Shown here: positions 23,701 through 36,648 of the stretch, piece after piece | How the letters are laid out: every line of letters starts with the position of its first letter | How positions within the stretch are numbered: position 1 is the stretch's first letter | Assembly (NCBI RefSeq): GCF_024713945.1 | Contig: NC_134682.1 | Coordinates: 3,038,001 to 3,102,000, forward strand | Length of the DNA stretch: 64,000 bases | Reading direction: 5' to 3' | Source of the DNA: Dermatophagoides farinae | Taxonomy: Eukaryota > Arthropoda > Arachnida > Sarcoptiformes > Pyroglyphidae | The notes under the pieces: model-generated | The model's input: the letters and a program-made list of their open reading frames with translations, nothing else | The model's database searches: none | Told to the model about the DNA's origin: nothing | Translations under genes and position numbers: made by a program

Positions 23701-26700
23701 CATCATTATACAAATAATATATACACTGAAATAAATAAATTTCTCATTTTCTCTTTTTTTTTTACATGGTCCCGGTTGACTTTTGTCATCATAAAAACCT
23801 TATACTGTCATTTGTCATTTGTCACGCAAATTCACATTAAATGTGAAAAAAATAGGCAAACCTGGTTTAACAGTACAAGCATGGCATCATCAAAACGATA
23901 CCTTGTTGAGTATGTTTTTCTTGTTGTTTTTTTTCGTTTTTTGTTTTTGTTTTTGTTTTTATTTTTCATTGACATTATCATATAGCAGCACTAAAAGAAT
24001 TATTTCTATATGATTTATACGATTTTTATTTCACATTATATTTATTCTCTCATAGTTGCACCGATAATCGATCAAATCAATCCATCTACACAAACATTAA
24101 CGGTTCGTGAAAATGAACAAATACATCTACAATGTGTAGCAAGTGGATATCCAAAACCAAAAATTACATGGCGTCGTGATGATGATCGACCAATTCATAT
24201 CGATAGAATTGCTTGTATGTTTTCATTTTCTTTCTGTTCTAATATTTTTTTTTTCTATCATCAATGATGATAATTGTGATATTCGAACAAACAAAAAAAA
24301 ATACGATACTAATTGAACCATTATTCTGTTGCTCCCTTGATGATATCGTTTTTTTTATCTCATAATTGCTTTTACATTGCTTTTCCATTGATTTTTTTTT
24401 TGTTATTGTCGTTATTGTTTATATGATGATGATGTAATAGATAATTTAATCGAATCGGATGAGCTAAATATAAGTCAAGTTAACCGTGACAATTTTGGTT
24501 CGTATAAATGTGATATGTTATTATCAATCGGATATCAAACGATAATTTTATTTTTTTTTTGTTCTCTTTTCCAAATAATTCCAGGACCATATAAATGTGT
24601 AGCCACAAATGGAATTCCTCCGGCTGCTACACAAAGAATTAATTTATTAGTCACCTGTGAGTGATTCGTGCTTATTATTCCCTTTTTTTAAATTATCATT
24701 AATTTCTTTTTATTATTATTATTATTATTCTATTCCGAATCAATTCTTTCATTTATTAGTTCCACCATTAGTGAAAATTCTCATACAAAAACAAATGATA
24801 GGCACACATAAAGGTTCATGGGTTGTATTAGAATGTTATATTGAAGCATATCCTGAACCATTTGTCGATTGGATTTATGGTGATGGTCAGATTATTGTTG
24901 AAAATGAAAAATATAATAAATCTGAAGAAATTTTAGAATCACGAATTTCACATTCAATAAGTAGACGTGTTATGTTGAACATAACGAATGTACAGAATGA
25001 AAATCTAGGCCTTTATAAATGTTTGGCACGTAATCAACTAGGACGAACATATGGAATTATTACACTTTATGGTTTGTTGGTTATCGTTAAAAAAAATTTT
25101 GTACAATTCTAATAATTTTTTTTTCTGGTAAAAAAATTTCTTTCAATAATCAGAAACGGATAGTAAAACGACAACAAATACGATCGAATCGTTGGAAAAA
25201 TCCATTCAATCGTTAAAAGACGAATCATTTGTCGTTTATGGTGAGGTGAGTAATTTTAGTTTCATTCTGTTTTGGTTGTTGGAATTATTGGAATTCGATG
25301 AAAATAAAATCAGAACATTAACATTTTTTTTATTTCTGTTTTTTTTAAAAAAATAGCTACCAAAACCTATAGAAACAAAAATTCCTTGTGCACCGTGTCC
25401 AACATGTACAACACCAACAAATCCATATGCATCCATACAACAGCAATGTAAACAAGGTCAGCGACCTGAAATTATTAACATGGGCGTTTCGGTGATATTC
25501 AATCATACGAATATGCAACGGATAACTAAACGTACCGATGGTATGAATGTTTTTCCATTTACGATTTCTTTCATTCTTAATTCTCATCGTTCATCATCCA
25601 TGAACTTGTTATTTACGATTTTTGTTTGACTTTTCTCATTTATTTTTCTTTGTTTTTTTTTTTGTTGCTTATTTGTTGCCAAAATTGTAGAATGTCATTT
25701 GAGCCAAATTGGCAAACCAGTATTCTATGGTGAACGTTCCGATCAGATCGGATGCTGGATGCGTGATCCAAATCCTATACGTCCGGAAGATGGTGAAAAA
25801 TATTGGCTCACACGTATTGAATATAATAAATTATTGGAAGAATATGATACAAAAGAAATGTTTCGTAATAGAATTATAACGAAAAATTACACTTTATTAT
25901 ATCCGTTCTCTGGCAATGGACAGGCAATCAATTCTGGTATATTCTATTATGCTGAAGAGAATACATATAAGCTTATTATGTTTAATATGTATAAATCCGA
26001 ATGGGAATTTATCAACCTGGAACCAAATCCGATTGCAATCAATGTTGGCAATACAGTTATTGGACGTTCATCATCAACAACATCAATGTTGCAGCCTTTA
26101 TTATCAACAATAAAAAATAAATTACCAAGACATGTACACCATCATCATTATTATAATAAACATCAACATCATCATTATCAACAACAACAACAACAACAAC
26201 AAAAATATCGCAATAATCGACTAAAACGTAATCAAAATAATGTAGACAACAATCAACAACTAAATGAACAACATAATGTTGATGATGATGGTGATAATGA
26301 TGATGATGATGGTAGTAATAGTAATAATAATGATAAAAGAAAATTATTATATACAAATCAATTAAATCATATGGATATATCAGTGGATGAAAATGGTGCC
26401 TGGGTTATTTATCCAAATATCTATAGTGAGCTTAATAATACTATTATTATGAAATTCAATGGAACAAATATTGAATTTATATGGAATTTAACTGTTGATT
26501 ATCATAAATTAGGTGAAACATTTATATTGTGTGGAATAATTTATGGAATCGATTCTACACAACAATTACATACACATATTGTCTTTGCATATGATCTATA
26601 TAAAAATGTTGAATTAAAAAATTTTGAACAAATTGAATTTACAAATCCATTTATGAATACAACATATGTTGGTTATAATTCTAAACATCAGACATTATAT

Positions 26701-26856
26701 ACATGGGATAAAGGTAATATACTTGAATATTTATTGAAAATTGAAATGATTTCCAAAACAAAACAACAACAACACCAGCAACAATCATCATCATCATCAA
26801 CTGATAATCCAACAAATTTTGAACATCATAATAATGACGCAGCCACAATTGATTGA
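11765..26856 (+). CDS. Colmedin/gliomedin-like protein: TM, collagen, Ig, olfactomedin
   Basis: I assign 16 exons: 11765-12580, 21874-21961, 22123-22254, 22730-22747, 22955-22980, 23200-23209, 23447-23455, 23606-23641, 23856-23909, 24056-24214, 24441-24497, 24585-24656, 24760-25071, 25154-25245, 25357-25540 and 25691-26856. Phases match throughout, giving 1076 aa. Layout: Asn-rich cytoplasmic head; type II transmembrane helix (about 94-117); furin-like SKRRKRELQ near 170; SYSRIP then VLNEYCTSLKKVC; about 27 Gly-X-Y triplets with one interruption; two Ig-like domains (LQCVASGYPKPKITW, GPYKCVATNG; LECYIEAYPEPFVDW, LGLYKCLARNQLG); and a C-terminal olfactomedin domain starting CHLSQIGKPVFYGE. Colmedins and vertebrate gliomedin are shed adhesion proteins at synapses, neuromuscular junctions or nodes. 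The olfactomedin domain carries a His/Gln/Asn/Asp-rich insert of about 85 residues. Exon borders are hand-called, the micro-exons least certain. Confidence 0.85.
13428..13454. repeat. Poly-T tract (27 nt)
   Basis: Uninterrupted run of T in intron 1 of the colmedin-like gene; a probable site of length variation. Confidence 0.9.
16908..16968. repeat. Near-perfect inverted repeat, 25-bp arms, 11-nt loop
   Basis: The arms 16908-16932 and 16944-16968 are complementary at 24 of 25 positions. Each outer end carries the octamer ATGCAAAT or its complement ATTTGCAT. RNA from either strand would fold into a clean hairpin. It could be a small foldback element, a microRNA-like precursor or a paired POU-site element; the sequence alone does not say which. 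Confidence 0.8.
17900..17920. repeat. 21-nt palindrome centred on TGACTCA
   Basis: GAATGAATGA C TCATTCATTC is a perfect inverted repeat around a central C and contains an AP-1 consensus TGACTCA (17907-17913). It arose in GAAT-type repeat sequence, so function is uncertain. Confidence 0.6.
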
Positions 26857-28470
26857 ATGAAATGATTTTACAACAACAACAACAAAATTCACATTTTCAA
26901 GTGTACTTATTGGATATTTGTAATAAATGAAACCTCATTCACTTACACACACCCACACGCAAACAGGCACACAATGGACACACATAATGATATCAATCTT
27001 GTTTCAATAAAATATAATTATCATCTCTTTTTTTGTTGATATGTAATTTTCAATCAATTTTTTTCAAAATGAAATGAATAAAATCAATATCATATCAATA
27101 CGTTTTTTGAAAAAACCTGATTATATATTTCTAAAATGTGTGAATGTGTGAATTTCGTAATAATTTTTGCGATTAGATAAAAAAAAACAATAAGATAATG
27201 GTAAAACAAAAAGTTTGTTCATTTCTTGGGTTTTTGGACTTTTGCATTTGTACTTGGCATACATTTTTGTACTTTTGAGTGGCACATTTAACCCACATTT
27301 ACAAATCGGTCACATTGTTTCATTTTTTTTTACATTTACATCATTGATAAAAACAAACAGACCATAGGCATAGTATTGAGATATAGCTCAATGCTATTGA
27401 TTTTGTGATATTAAATTTCACTAGAAAATGTATCATTTTTGTTTTTTGTTTCTTCATCAATTAATTGATTGCTAATAATTCATAGAAAAATTGCTTATAA
27501 TTTGAATGTTATCGATTAATTTAAATCGAATCTAACAGTTATTATTAGAATAATTTGCTTATTGCGCATTTAAAAGAAAAAAAAAGATGAGAAAGAGAGG
27601 GAGAGAAGGAAATATTGCGTTCTATGTGTTTTTTTTGTGTTTGTGTGTGTCTGTTTGTTAATATGACTTCCTTTTGATTCGTATTTTTTTTTCTCCAAAT
27701 ATTATTCAATAGAATTCAATATTGTTACCACTACTTGATGGCAGTGGCAACAATATTAAATGTCGGCCACATTCATCAACATTGTTGCTTTATGCGATGT
27801 CTGTTGATCATCATTGCCTTTCGTAATCGTCGTCGTCGTCGTCATCAGTCAGTATTGATAAATTACGAATGGAACAAAAACTTTGATGATGATGGTGGCT
27901 ACGATGATCATCATCATGGCCATCATTGTTGATCATTTGTGTATATTGACAACGTTGACTGCTACCACAATGTTTTTTTTTCTCCTTCATATTTCGGTTG
28001 GATTTTTTTTCCCTTCGATTTTACTTTTGATTCATTCATTCATTCTTGTCATTGTCGTAGTATAATTTTTTTTTTTTGGTGTTAGGTTTAAAAATGAACG
28101 ACTATAAATGAGTAAATCTGAATGCATGTGTTTTTATGGCTTTTAAGCGCCAGTCAAACGTTGTCGTTTTTATTGATATCGATATGTCAGCATCCACGTT
28201 GAAAAATTTGATTGAATTTCGTAATTATATTGAATCAAAATCTCAATCATTATCGCAATTATTATCATTTTTTGTTGTTGTTGTTGTTATCGTTGAATAT
28301 TTTCATCCTATTTAACTCTTCGATAAATTTTCATTTTCATTGTTTTCATTAGTATAAATTCAGCTTTTAAACATTAAACATTATTTTTTTTCTATTGTTT
28401 TTCATTGTTATTTGTTTCAATTACATTCATTGAAAATTTCTATCTATTTTTGTCAGTATTTCAAATCATA
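26857..28470. other. Intergenic between colmedin-like gene and ACSF2
   Basis: It holds the colmedin 3' UTR with AATAAA at 27006-27011, a weak 11-bp hairpin (27370-27397) and low-complexity sequence. The small Arg/His-rich open frame near 27735-27932 lacks any support as a gene. No clear TATA box precedes ACSF2. Confidence 0.55.
27006..27011 (+). terminator. Probable poly-A signal of the colmedin-like gene
   Basis: AATAAA lies 150 nt after the stop codon, the best-placed hexamer in this UTR. Confidence 0.45.
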
Positions 28471-31095
28471 ATGTCGACTAAAATATTGAAATTGAATCAT
28501 TTATTCCGATGTGGTAGTGGTGGTGGTGGTTGCGGTGGTGGCCATCATTATTCAAAATCACGATTATTGGCCACACCAATCATTACAGCTAGTAATCGTA
28601 ATGTTTCAACAGATTTATTAACATCGGAAACTTTACCGTAAGTTTAAATCACCATTTTAAATCTGAATTTAAACATTCGAAATTTAAGTAATGACCATCC
28701 GCATATACAGATACACTTGTATCAATGTTCAATCGATAAATATGGTATATGAGTACAAATGTACCAAATGATTTTTTTTGTTTGTTCTAAAAGCTAAATT
28801 TTCTTATGTTTCACTGATTTTTTGCTAAATAATACACCATTTTTAATGCATCAATTTTCCATATATGTAGATTTATTCATATATAATCATTATTTTTCAC
28901 TATATTTTACTATGAATCCATTAGGCCATATGTAAATTTACCTTATTCATATGCATTTGGTCGTAGTTTAAATCATATCATTTATGAAACTATTGGTAAA
29001 CGTTTGGATGATCGTTTAAAAATTGGTAAGATTAAAAAAACTGATTATTGTATGTGAATGAATGAAAATTGTTGTTGATTTTTTTTTTTTGAATCATAGA
29101 AACGGGTAAACCAATCATTATAAGTCATCATGAAAATATTAAGAAAACCATCAGTGAATTCTATCAAGATGTTAATCGATTATCGAAAGCAATGTATGAA
29201 CATTTGAATATTAAAAGAGGTGATGTTGTTGGTCTTTGGAGCTGTAACACTTATGATTGGGTATGATGAATGCATTTTTTTGTTTTGTTTCCCATTCTCA
29301 TTAACATTCATTTTTTCATTATTTTTTCTTTTAAAAACCTTTTATTCCATTTAAAGATTGTCATACAATATGCCTGTTTTCGAATCGGTGCTATCTTGTG
29401 TACGGTCAATCCATTCTATCAATCATATGAGCTTGATTATGCTATACGTAAAGGTGAAATGAAAGCATTATTCATGCCTGGACATAAATCACGTCAGGAT
29501 ATTGTGAATCGATTTTCAACAATTACAATGAAAACATTGGAGAAAAAAGCCGATGATCAAGTAAGTGTTTTTATTGTAACATTAATTAATTAATCAATCC
29601 TGATTATTATTATCATCAACTATTCAGAATCAGTCAACATTTCTACTTGAAAATATTATTACAGTGGATGGCCATCCATTTAATGTATCCGATTTGCCTG
29701 ATCATCATCGTAATATTCGTTTGTTTGAATTGGAAAAATTAAAACAACAGACCGGTGAATTAGATTCATCTATAACAAATTTGGTATTACCAGATGATCC
29801 AGCTGTAATAATGTTTACATCGGGTACAACTGGACGTCCAAAAGGTGCATGTCTCTCACATTTTAATATAGTCAACAACGTAACAATGTGTTCATATAGA
29901 GCTGATGTGAAAGAAAATGCATTATTCTGTGTTCCATTACCATTTTTTCATGCATTTGCCGGTGTTCTCGGCAATCTGATACCGATCGCATCAGAAACTG
30001 GTGGATTAATGATACCGTGTTTAAAGTATGACGTAAGACAATTAGCACAATCTATCAATGAACATGGAGCCACACATATGATGGCTACACCTACATTGGT
30101 GATAGATTTATTAAATTATCTTCGTGATAATAAACTACAATTATCAACATTACAAGAAGTGATGGCTGGTGGCGCTTCAATGCCAATTGAAATTGCACAT
30201 CAATTAATGGAATTTGCATCCAATTGTAAAGTACGTGTAGCATATGGTGCAACTGAAACATCTCCATGTGCAACAACGTTTTCGAAAAAATCAACAATTG
30301 AAGAATCAATAGAAACTGTTGGTTCACCATTGGATTTTGTTGAAATTAAATTAGTTGATCCGAATACAAAAAAAATTGTCAAAATTGGTGAAACCGGTGA
30401 ACTACATTGTCGTGGTCATGTTATCATGTTAGGTTATTGGCGTGATCCGGAAAAAACTAAAGAATCTATTGATGAAGGAAATTGGTATAACACAGGGTAT
30501 GTTATAATATATAGATAAGTAGTGTATATTGTTCAACAACAATTTATTCAATATTAAAATAGAGATTTGGCTGTTATGACCGAAAAAGGATTGATAAAAA
30601 TTATTGGACGTACAAAAGAATTGATTATTGTTGGTGGTGAAAATGTTTATCCTCGTGAGATTGAAGAAATTCTTTACACTCATCCGGCTGTCGAAACTGT
30701 CAATGTATGTTTCACCAAAATCATGATGTACTTGATAAAAATAAAAATAAAATTTGAATTTATAATTTTTTTTACAGGTCATTGGTGTACCAGATCCACG
30801 CAAAGGCGAAGAAATCTGTGCATGGATACAACTACACAAAGATGTCAAAATAACTGAAGATGAAATTCGAGAATTTTGTAAAGGACAAGTAAGTGAATTT
30901 TTTGTTGGAAAAAAACTTGAAAATTTGTAACAAATTTTTTTTTCATATTATTTGATTGATATATAGTTGACATATTTCAAAGTTCCTAAATATATTCTAT
31001 TTGTCGATTCATATCCAATGACACCGACTGGAAAAGCTCAAAAATTTATAATGAAAAAAATGACTATTGAAAAATTAAATTTAAAAACTGAATGA
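28471..31095 (+). CDS. ACSF2: Medium-chain acyl-CoA synthetase, ACSF2-like, mitochondrial
   Basis: Eight exons (28471-28637, 28925-29025, 29100-29260, 29357-29560, 29628-30496, 30563-30704, 30778-30888, 30967-31095) join in phase to 627 aa. The N-terminus is Arg/Ser/Gly-rich and fits a mitochondrial presequence. ANL-superfamily motifs are all present in order: the P-loop-like [12 protein letters not shown] (29812-29847), [51 protein letters not shown] and the catalytic-lysine motif TPTGKAQKF near the C-terminus. Such enzymes activate carboxylic acids with ATP to acyl-adenylates and then acyl-CoA thioesters. Overall similarity is closest to metazoan ACSF2, which handles medium-chain fatty acids. 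Exon 1 has an unusual run of Gly codons ([10 protein letters not shown]). Substrate range is inference. Confidence 0.9.
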
Positions 31096-32448
31096 ACAAA
31101 TGAAAGAAAATCAAAAGTGTGAAAATTCATTTTTTTCAAAACCAAAATCATCACCTCAACTGGAAATGTATGGAAACCGGTGTCTTATTTTAATCGGGGG
31201 GAAAAAAACAAAAAGAAACCTCATCATCATCATCATTATCATTATCCACTATCGTAATTCCATTTTTTTTTTTACTTTAATGCTTGAAATGCCAGAAATT
31301 TTTTTATATTTTTTTTTATTATTCAATGTTGAAAAAAAGACAATCAATCAATCAATCAAAATATATTGTGAATAAAATGATTGTAAACATTTTTTTTTTT
31401 GATTTTAACAAAAATTCATCTGTTCATTTCAATAATAATAATGATTACGATGAATACTGATGATGATGATCAAACACACACTATAGGAAACAAAAACAAA
31501 TCAAGCTGAATAAATCTGATAATAATAATTAGGTAAAATTTCACCAAAACAAACAAACACACACACACACACACACATAAAGATATACAAAATATCTCAG
31601 ACACACCTGGATTTTAACTACAATATATCATCATGGAAACAATGAATAGTGAAACGAAAAAAATCTAAATTTTAAAGCCAGATTTTTTTGTTGTTGTTGT
31701 TGTTGTTCATTTTTCTCTATAATTTGAAATCAATTTTTCATTCATCAATATCGATCATATAGATATTCATCATTCATCGACATTGACGATCAATCAATCG
31801 TATTTTGATTGATTTGTTGCAATTGAAATACTATATATCGGTGACAAATAGAAATTTTTTTTTCACTTGAATGTCAAATTGTGTTCAATTTTATTTTTCA
31901 TTAATTTTTCAACATTAAAATCAACAACAACAACAACAATTCAAAATGTTTGAAACAAAAAATAAATTTTTTTAATTTTACCGCCAAAAAAAAAAATACA
32001 AGATTCATGGTCAATCATTGTGGTTTATGTTGAAAAAAAAACGTTTTCTTCGATTTAACCATTACGTTTACGTGTTCATGTGTTGTTACCAAGTGCAGTA
32101 AAAAAAGATTAAAAAACAAACAAATTTTTGTTTCATTTATTGATATTGATATTTCATTGTGTTTTCATAGTGGCCTAACATTGCCACTAATTTTTTTTGT
32201 TTCTTTTTTTTTTTTTTTTTTGATTACAAACGAAAAAGCCAACCATCCGTAGTGATCACGTTGCTTGCTTGCTTGCTTGTTTTTCACCAAATTTTTTCTT
32301 CCATTGTGACGACGAGAAAAAATTATCTATTTCTGGTGTAAATTTATCATTATTCATCATCGTCGTCGACTCGTTTTCTCCATTTGAATTGGATTTTTTT
32401 TTCTCGCCACTTTGTTCTTTATTTTGGATCTTTGAAATCATCAAAAAA
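31096..32448. other. Intergenic between ACSF2 and SLC6 gene
   Basis: ACSF2 3' UTR with AATAAA at 31371-31376, a CA array near 31557-31577, a GTT array near 31690-31708 and long A/T tracts. No promoter element for the SLC6 gene stands out; nothing else was recognised. Confidence 0.55.
31371..31376 (+). terminator. Probable poly-A signal of ACSF2
   Basis: AATAAA about 275 nt after the ACSF2 stop codon. Confidence 0.4.
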
Positions 32449-35400
32449 ATGTCGATCAAAAATATTGATTCAAGTGACCGGCATATTTTGCCAAATGGAC
32501 ATCATAATAATAATAATGATGATGATGATGATGGTAAAGATTCAATTATTGAGGAAAAAAAATTACAACAATCTGACGATGATACGGAACAACAACAACA
32601 ACGCGATCAATGGGGTGGACAGGTGGAATTCCTGTTGGCTTGTCTGGGAAATGCCGTCGGTTTGGGCAATGTATGTTTCAATATGACAATCGTTTTTTTT
32701 CTTATCAAATTTTCATCATCCAAATTGATTCATCTGTTTTTTTCCTTGCTCAGTGTTGGCGATTTCCATATTTATGTTACAAAAATGGAGGCGGTATGAA
32801 TATTTTTTTTTGTTTTTCACATTTTCAAAAATAAAATTTATCCATATATATAGGTGCCTTTCTTTTACCATATCTAATCTGTTGTCTAGTAATTGGTTTG
32901 CCATTATTTTTGATTGAATTGGGTTTGGGACAATTTTCCGCTATGGGCCCAGGACAATTATGGGCCAATCTGTCACCATTGTTTCGTGGTGTTGGTCTAG
33001 CATCGATTATTTCATCAGCTATTGTTGCCATCTATTATAATATGATCATTGCATGGACATTGTTTTATTTTGTTGAATCATTTTTTGGTCAAAATTGGCA
33101 ACGATGTACAAATGAATTTAACACTGAAAGTATGTATCGATCAAACAAGCTATGGCAAAAAAAAATCCAATTTCAACAATTATTTTGCAATTAATAATAA
33201 TTTACATTCCTAATTTGAATATTAATTAATCGACGAATAACTTTCATATATGATACTGTAGATTGTTTCTCCATACTCAACAATAATAATAATATTACTA
33301 CAAATCGATTTAATTTCACCAATACAAATGTCGATGTTGTTTTTTCTAATCATTCCATTTCATCAACTGAAGAATTTTTCAAGTAAGTTCAGATAAACAG
33401 CAAACAAGATTGCTAAAAAAACTCATCATTTTTGATGATGATGATGCCATAATCAACGTTTAAAGTCTAGCACATTTTCATTGATTGTGGTGAAAGTGAA
33501 TGAATGAAAACAAAAACAAAAAAAAAAAAAAAAAAAATTATATTACTACTAATTGCAACTACTAATTAAAATGAAATTATTTTGTTTTCCTTTTTTTTCT
33601 ATTTGCATTGTTTTTTGTTTTTTGTTTTTTTTTGTTGACAGCAATTATGTTCTAATAAAATCCAATGGTATTGACGATATGAATGAAATGAATTGGAAAT
33701 TAGTTGCAGCATTATTCATTTCATGGTGTATAGTTGCATTGGCATTAATTAAAGGCATACAATCATCCGGTAAAGTTGTTTATTTTACGGCCACATTTCC
33801 ATATGTTATTTTGGCAATATTATTGGCACGTGGTATTACATTACCCGGTTCATATGATGGTTTACATTATTATCTAATGCCTAATTGGAAACGAATCTAT
33901 GATGTTGATGTTTGGCGTGATGCAGCCGTACAGGTATTTTATAGTTTTGGTATTGGTAAGTATCGTATATCGTATGATATTGCATATTGCATTGTACAAC
34001 CAATTGCATCAATGATAATGATGATGATCATCATCATCATTATTATTATCATTGTTGTCATTATTAAAATTGTTTGAATTGCTAAAAAAAATATGAAAAA
34101 AAACTGAATTTTTATTTATAGGCGGCGGTGGTATGATAACATATGCTTCATATAATCGTTTCCATAACCCGGTGGTAAGTGATTCAATTTATTTTTTCAT
34201 CTCTGAATGAATGAGATATGATCATATTGTTTGATTTTTTCCTTTTGTCTCGCTTATTATATCCATTCTGATGGTAATTGTGTTGTTGTGGTGTGTTATG
34301 TTAGTATCAATTTGATAGAGCAGTAGAGTGAAAGTGAAAATAGAAAAACAACAAACGTTAGCCAGGATCAGATTCGTTGTTTCGAAACAACAACAAATTG
34401 TAATGTGTTTTTTTTTAGATTTGTATCATTCAATTGCGGTGGAATTTTTTTTTTGGATATACCGAAATGCCAAAAAAAAAGATTGTATGATTGAGAGAAT
34501 ATTGAGAATTTTGTCTGTTTGAATTTTGGTCAGTGTGTGAATTTACTGTTGCTGTTTTTTTTTCTGGTGGGAGTTGATTTCATCTATAACAAAAATTGGA
34601 TAAAATAATAATGGTTGGTGGTTGAAATATTAACCAGCCAATTCGAGCAATGATGAACCAAAAAAAAAAAAAAAAATGATTTCATTTCTCTCTCTCTCTT
34701 TGTTTCTTGGTTTTATTTTGTTTTGTTTTGTTGAATAATTAATGTTTTTTGTATTGTTTCGAGTAAATTATATTGTTTCGATTTTTTTTCCTTTGTTTTT
34801 TATTTTCATTTCCTTCCTTTTTTTTATTCTTTATTCTATTTCTCGAATAACCGGGCGACAATGACCACCACTATCCTATTTTTTTTTTGGGTTTATTTCT
34901 GGTTCGGAAAACAAACAAACAAACGAAATAAAAAAAAAATTTTTTGACCACCAACCAACCAACCATCCATAGACTAAACATGCATTATTGGTTGGTATTG
35001 GAGATTTTGCTACATCGATATTCTGTGGTGCCGTTGTATTCACCATGATTGGTTATATGGCATCAGCATTAAATAAACCAATCGAACAGATTGTACAAGA
35101 TGGAGCTGGTAAGTTAGTTTATTATTATTATTATTATTTCGAAACAAACAAACAAACCAAAAAATAAAAAAAAACAATCAAAGTAATTGATCTAAAAAAA
35201 ACAACAACAACAACAAACATACAAAACAAAATGACAATGATAACATTCCAAGTGATTGAAATATATATTTTTTTTTATATTACTTTCAATTTTCTCTCTT
35301 TCTCTCTCTCTCTTTTTTTAGGCTTAGCATTTATTGTCATACCCGAAGGCCTTTCCCGGATGCCAATATCATTATTATGGTCGGTACTATTTTTTACCAT

Positions 35401-35709
35401 GTTATTTCTATTGGGTATCGATTCACAATTTGCCATGGTCGAAACGGTCATCACTTATCTATTTGATGACATTGTAAGTAATTTTATTTTCTAGTTTAGT
35501 TCAGTTTAGTTTTTTCATTTTCTTTTTTTTTTAATTCTTTGGCCATTTCACTTAACAACAACACATGAAACCCCAGAATTAATTGCCAAGTTGTTTTCAT
35601 GTCGAAATAACGATTATTTGTTTCAAATGATCGTTACTTACATTAATTTATTTTTTCATTGTTGTTGTTGTTGTTTCATTGTCATTTCTCTTTTGATCGA
35701 GTTTTGGTT

Positions 35710-35753
<44 letters not shown>

Positions 35754-36648
35754 GATGATGTTATTTTTATGTTCACAATTTGTTTAATTTGTTTTTTTTT
35801 GTTTTGATTTCCTTTTTTTTTAATAGCGTTCCAAAAAACTTAAAGTCAACAAACCATTGATTGTTATATTGACATCTATTGTTTGGTTTCTATTTGGTTT
35901 ACCATTATGTACGAATGCTGGTATCTATATTTTTACCATTATGGATGAATATTCTATTGGTATACCATGTCTTGTGATTGGTCTTTTGGAAATTTTTATC
36001 GTCACTTATATTTATGGTAAAATTTGGTTGTTGTTTTTTTTTTTTGGTTTAGATCTCTCATTATTATTTCTTTCCTATTTTTTAGGAATTGATATATTTT
36101 TCGATAATCTAGAAAAGATGACTAAATGGAAACCAAAAATATTGTTACAATCACATCTAGTCATAATGATCACTGTTATTGCACCGGGTGTAATGTTGTG
36201 GATATTAGTGAAACAATTGTTTGAAACACCAGCATTAAATTATGGTTCATATCAATATCCATATTGGGCCATTTGGATTGGCTGGTCATTTGCATTATTA
36301 TCGATCATTGCCATACCATTGATGATGATTAAAGAATCGTTACTAGTATTATTTTCGAATAAATATTCGAAAAAAACAATCAATCAAAAATTACGAATGC
36401 TTATCAAACCAACTGGTAAATGGTGGAATAACTATAATCATATGCATAAAAATGAATCATTTTATGATGATACAATCATGAATAATGTCCATAATAATAA
36501 CAATAATCAAATATCAACGACAGATAGTTTTGATTTAATGATACAATCAGCATCGAATGAAACAATTAATGAAATTCCAACGAAAATAATTTCTACAATA
36601 CCAATAAATGGACGTATCAATCATGCAGCTACTATTAATGATGAATGA
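32449..36648 (+). CDS. SLC6 family sodium/chloride-dependent transporter
   Basis: Ten exons (32449-32670, 32754-32793, 32854-33129, 33262-33382, 33642-33955, 34122-34174, 34973-35108, 35322-35473, 35827-36016, 36086-36648) give 688 aa. The LeuT-type fold is clear: TM1 NAVGLGNCWRFPY then KNGGGAFLLPY; a second extracellular loop with the conserved Cys pair ([13 protein letters not shown]) and several N-glycosylation sequons; [16 protein letters not shown]6 [32 protein letters not shown]; and the Na2-site motif GIDSQF in TM8. TM1 carries Gly-type residues rather than the Asp of monoamine carriers, pointing to amino-acid, GABA or glycine-like substrates at the plasma membrane. The Cys in GNCWRF is unusual. 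The last exon ends in an Asn-rich cytoplasmic tail. Substrate cannot be fixed from sequence. Confidence 0.9.
35713..35751. repeat. (TC)n microsatellite, 39 nt
   Basis: Perfect TC array inside the 353-nt intron between SLC6 exons 8 and 9. It adds to the pyrimidine content upstream of the acceptor but lies about 75 nt from it. Confidence 0.95.

Noticed and set aside
23985-24000. Short segment after ATATAG (CAGCACTAAAAG) as an extra exon between colmedin exons 9 and 10
   Set aside because: No donor follows it in phase, and exon 9 joins exon 10 directly with the Ig domain starting cleanly.
27370-27397. 11-bp imperfect hairpin ATAGTATTGAG/CTCAATGCTAT
   Set aside because: Too short and AT-rich to distinguish from chance, with one wobble pair.
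27735-27932. Small open frame with Arg and His runs upstream of ACSF2
   Set aside because: Built from CGT and CAT repeats, no domain, no promoter or conservation clue; treated as chance.
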